Positions 60,085 to 64,000 of a stretch of DNA of 64,000 bases are shown piece by piece; within the stretch, counting starts at the first letter, position 1; each line of letters opens with the position of its first letter. The stretch comes from Onchocerca volvulus (taxonomy: Eukaryota; Nematoda; Chromadorea; Rhabditida; Onchocercidae), in assembly GCA_000499405.2 (NCBI GenBank), contig HG738139.1, positions 8,704,616-8,768,615 of the forward strand, written 5' to 3'. The notes under the pieces are model-generated. The model was not told the origin of the DNA. It was given only the letters and a program-made list of their open reading frames with translations, and searched no databases. A program made the translations under genes and the position numbers.

Positions 60085-63000
60085 TCAGATTTTATTTAAT
60101 TCCTCTTCCAGCACTTTCTGAATACAAAGGAGAATATTTGTGTCGAAGAGATTGATACCAAATGAGATGAATTCTGCTTTGGTGAGCATTAAGAAAGTTT
60201 CATAGTCTATGTCTTGTTCTTGTAGTTTCTGGCATACATATGGAGGGCACTTTTTGTTCAGAATATCCCAATATTTCTCTGTAAAATGAAATATTTAAAA
60301 TTTAACTAAATTATAATTTGCACTCCTCATACTACTTTATACGTAGATTTTTTAGTTTTCTATAAATTTACGTAATGCAACAGCTTCAATTAAAAAACAA
60401 GCATTGGCTCAAACTTCACACGACACGAACTTCCTCCCGATTTTATTCAGGTTCAATTAAATTATTATGATCAGTTTTAAAAAAGATGTTCAAATTTGTT
60501 CATCCTCCTAGGACCATTTCCGACTCTGTCAATAACTTCGCTGCATTTTTTGGCGTATTTCAGCAAATTACTTGAGACTTTTGATAAGATAGCCGATGTC
60601 AGATTTAAATGGCGACTGTGTCTTCAATTTCTTCAATTCACTTAACAATTGACAAATCGAAAAACAAATATAAAAATTCTGCCAATCAAATTCTATCAAT
60701 CAAGCTTTCTGCACATTTAGATATTTCACATCATTATTCAGATTAAAGTAAATTCATCATGAATTTGAATTATTCGACAAATAATAGGTTCTATTTATAT
60801 TCCTATTAATAATTTAATCAAACGAACGAATCGCTAACCTTCAAATTTGTAAGCCGAATTCAGTTCATTGATGCTTCCATTCACTGGGATTTCATCGTCC
60901 TGCCAGTCTTTTACATTCAACGCTGTTGAAAAGTTTGTGCTGTCTGATGATGTCGAATAGCTAATGCTATAAAAGAGTTCATTAAAAATATTTTATAATT
61001 CGAGCTTCTTATCTGATTTTTCCCGAAATTTAAATTATTCCTTACTTTTTTGGTGATTCAGGACCAAAATGGAAGAGAATGGATCGGAATCTTGAGATAC
61101 TATAGCACTGTTGTTGCTTCATATGCAAATAATTGCTCTTGACCGGTGAAAACGCTGATTCAAAATTTGAAGATCGAGTAGGGGAACTATTCTAAAATAA
61201 CTAACTGAAATGATTTTTCTAAATAATACACTACAACTCATGACAAGTTTCAATAGATAGAAAAAAATGTCAAGAAAATATGTAAGAAAATAAGAAAAGT
61301 TATTTTAAAAAATTCAAAAACTGGAAGGTATTACTACTTCAAACTGCTTCCGGCAGTAAGGATTTTTAGAGCCTTCAGAAAATATATTTAACGTAGAAAC
61401 AACTATAAAACAGTCATTCCACATTAATTCAAAAGTACTGAAGAATTTGGTTACTTTTTTAATCCTTTTATTCAAGCGATCACTCAATAAACAGCGTGAC
61501 TGTTCTTGTTCATCAGCGCTGACCATAATCCTCTCCTCCTGCAATTACTACATTTATTTAAAAAAACCTTCTGAAGAAATGTTCATTACGATCGATTGAT
61601 ATTTTCAATGGTTTCTCTATTCCTGTCCCTCATTCATTCATTCTTTCAATCAGTTAACTGCCTGGCTTTATTTTGCTTAGGAGTATAAATTTATTCTTCT
61701 CTTTATGTTTCGTTTTGCGCTGACATAAGACAAAAAATAAGAAAAAACGACAATCCTTCCCTAAAATCAAATTTTTAAATACATTTGAAGAATAGATTTT
61801 TATGCATACCAAAAGTCGCGCTGGAGCAGCTTTAGGTCCACATAGCGTGTTGCTGACTTCAAAACATGGACAGGGGCAGTCTGGCCAGGCAAGAGCATCG
61901 AATAATTCTTCAGGTATCCAATCCGGTTTCAGGCCCATGTTTTGAATAACTTTCTGCAGAAAACTCAGTTGACGAATGTCTGTTTCTAATCTGATTGGCT
62001 GGTGACACATCGACTGAAACGAGCCATTTTAATTTGTTCTCTTGATGAAAAGATTCATAATATTTTTTCCACTTTCCAAACTTCATATATAATATACAGT
62101 TGTTTATTAAAATATGCTTTGAAATATGCAAATGATTTAATTCGAGAATGAATTCGGTATTTTTGTCTTTAATCGAACCTTTTTTTTTTTTAATGAATAA
62201 AAATAAATTGATATATTGGAACAGAAAATTAGTAATAAACACCATTCAAACGATAGTTATTTAGCTTCTCGACCTGAAAAAAAGATTAAGACTGCGAGTC
62301 CTAATTTCTAAAATGAGACAAATGAGTAATTAATTATACCTGGTTCATTCCGCTCTGTCTTGAGATTTTTTGCGGTATTGCTAATATTCTTTTAATAAGA
62401 CTCATTTTGTGCTCTGAACCTGTCAGTAACAGCTGGATAGTTGCCGACGAAATGCCATCTGAAGCATTGAATTTTGATAATTTTAATTACAATGAACGAG
62501 AAATTATCAAAATGATATGCATTTCTGATAACTCTCTTACACTGACATAAGATCACCAAACATTGTCACATAGTAACACAGGATATTGTAACATGTGCTA
62601 ATCGACGTAAATTTTGAACATCTTTCTAAATGTCTACATATAGCACAATGCATTTAGCAAGTAAAATGCCACTATTTTCTGTTGGAATATAGAAAAGTTG
62701 AAAGTCAGCGAAGTTTCTGGATAATCCTCAGTTTCCTGTTTCTAATTGCATTTGGAAAGTTTCGGAAATTACCAGAACTGGATGCCAGTTCAAAGAGTGA
62801 AAACTGATAACCATCTGTATTTTGAGTGGCACCTTTTCGGATCAGATATCGTGTCAGTTCATCATTGCTGCAATTTTTTTTTTTTTGATAAAATTTCAAG
62901 AAACTTTAAACCTAGACTTCTGCAAGATTTGAATTGAGTCAAAAGCTTAAATAAATGTAAGTGTACATTGCAAACATATACCCGCATACAATAGCAATCA

Positions 63001-63746
63001 TAATTGGTGTAAAACCATAATAAGCTGCATTTATATCACAATTATGTTGCAGCAATATTTGCACCTGAATTTCAGAATCTGAAGAAACAGCGATATCTTT
63101 CATTGTTTTCTCGATTCAAAATTTTCTAAATTTTTATAGATTTTATATTTTTTTCTTTCATTATTTTTGTAAAAAATTCGAAAATTCTATAAAGAAATTT
63201 GCTTTGACTTACCATCGAAACGCTACCGACAATGGCAGCATACATCAATGGTGTGGTACCTGCTGGTAATTCACTAAAATCACCTAAATCCATAATCCAA
63301 TCAATAAGTGCTACCTGGTTATCACGTATTAGACATCGAATATCCACTGTCTTTCTTGGTATTTCGGCCTCTGAACAGCATTTTTCAAAAATATATGTTA
63401 AAAAATATTTGTCAACACTCATTATTTCTAGTGAATATTTAAGTTTTTAAATTAATTTTCCTGCAAATTTTTATATGTATGAATGTTGACAATTGTAGTG
63501 ACAATAAAGAATTTTATTCATAATAATATTAAATAGTATGTTTTATATAAAAAATATAATTACATACACATAAACATAAAATTATACTTACTCGACTTTT
63601 GATTAATGAACCTTTTCGACGGTTGATTCAGCAACTGTAAACCAAGATCACATAAAAATGCTCTCATCTTTAAATCCATCAGTTGTTCAGCTACATGAAA
63701 AGCATCAAGCTCATAGAATACATCACGGCATGGATGTTGTATGATA
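60085..63746 (-). CDS. Ankyrin-repeat and SAM-domain protein, ANKS3-like (5' partial)
   Basis: Exons: 63746-63592, 63370-63213, 63064-62982, 62867-62773, 62458-62340, 62013-61810, 61538-61455, 61191-61046, 60966-60839, 60278-60085, all in phase, giving about 454 residues. The first exon opens mid-codon, so the start lies beyond the right edge. At least two ankyrin repeats are clear: LPAGTTPLMYAAIVGS, and VQILLQHNCDINAAYYGFTP followed by IMIAIVCG; another is degenerate (LTRYLIRKGATQNTDGYQFS). The middle is low-complexity. The C-terminal SAM domain reads LQEQDIDYETFLMLTKAEFI and FGINLFDTNILLC, close to the ANKS3 SAM pattern (EQD-x-D...FL-x-LT...GI-x-LF). ANKS3 works with ANKS6/BICC1/NEK-type partners in vertebrate cilia. 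Assignment to ANKS3 over other ANK-SAM proteins is moderate, and the cilia role is only inferred. Confidence 0.8.
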
Positions 63747-64000
63747 CTATAAGAAAAAATTTTCAAAATTTGGTGAAAAATCAAAAAACCGAAATTTTTG
63801 GAATAAGGAACAGTAGTAATGGAAGTTGATATGGATAAAAAAGACAATGAAAAGAAACAAGAACAGCGAGAAATGAAATAGCAAGAACATCTCTGGGAAT
63901 AAAATTTGAGCATAATGGTGAATATTGATGAATAATGATTATATTGTTTCACCGACTTTAAATGAATTGTAGAACAAATATAGCATCATTATTCATCATT
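63747..64000. other. Intron at right edge, upstream of the first visible ANKS3-like exon
   Basis: AT-rich sequence ahead of a TTCTTATAG acceptor on the minus strand. The minus frame stays open to 63952, but its composition is intron-like. Upstream exons are expected beyond 64000. Confidence 0.5.

Overview
The window looks like nuclear DNA of a nematode, most likely a filarial/spirurid worm (Brugia/Loa/Onchocerca-like). The evidence is an AT-rich background, genes split into many small exons by AT-rich introns with short T-rich TTTCAG/TTTTAG acceptors, long homopolymer and AT runs, and acceptor-like sites a few bases upstream of several start codons, as expected for spliced-leader trans-splicing. 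Exons were joined by hand from reading frames, splice signals, codon phase and remembered family conservation. No database search was run, so the species call is an inference.

Layout from left to right. 1-3.8 kb: a dispersed repeat, the 3' end of an unidentified gene, and weak candidates for two tiny genes. 3.86-13.0 kb (+): AMP-activated kinase gamma subunit with four CBS motifs and a long Ser/Arg-rich N-terminus split over six upstream exons. 14.7-21.8 kb (+): the U1 snRNP-associated splicing factor PRP40 (two WW domains, FF domains, Lys-rich tail). Its 1.9-kb intron holds, on the opposite strand, the mitochondrial ribosomal protein mS23 gene. 22.9-24.6 kb (+): TRAPPC3/Bet3. 26.7-29.6 kb (+): proteasome lid subunit RPN6/PSMD11. 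30.9-49.8 kb (+): CCR4-NOT scaffold NOT1/CNOT1, a 47-exon model that stays in phase from start to stop. 51.7-55.2 kb (-): an MFSD5-type transporter. 55.2-60.1 kb: gene-poor, repeat-bearing DNA. 60.1-63.7 kb (-): the 3' part of an ankyrin-repeat plus SAM protein resembling ANKS3, running off the right edge.

Most genes are single-copy housekeeping functions: energy sensing, splicing, mitochondrial translation, vesicle tethering, protein degradation, mRNA deadenylation and anion transport. Spacing of 1 kb or more gives no sign of a tight operon. I see no bacterial (Wolbachia-like) insert, no clear intact transposon, no tRNA or rRNA gene and no CRISPR.

The most interesting non-genic signals are a near-perfect 64-nt hairpin inside a NOT1 intron, a dimeric dispersed repeat present in inverted copies near both ends of the window, two GC-AG introns, several perfect or near-perfect 23-27-bp tandem doublets, and an antisense open stretch next to the nested mS23 gene. 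Nothing here amounts to a clearly new multi-gene system.
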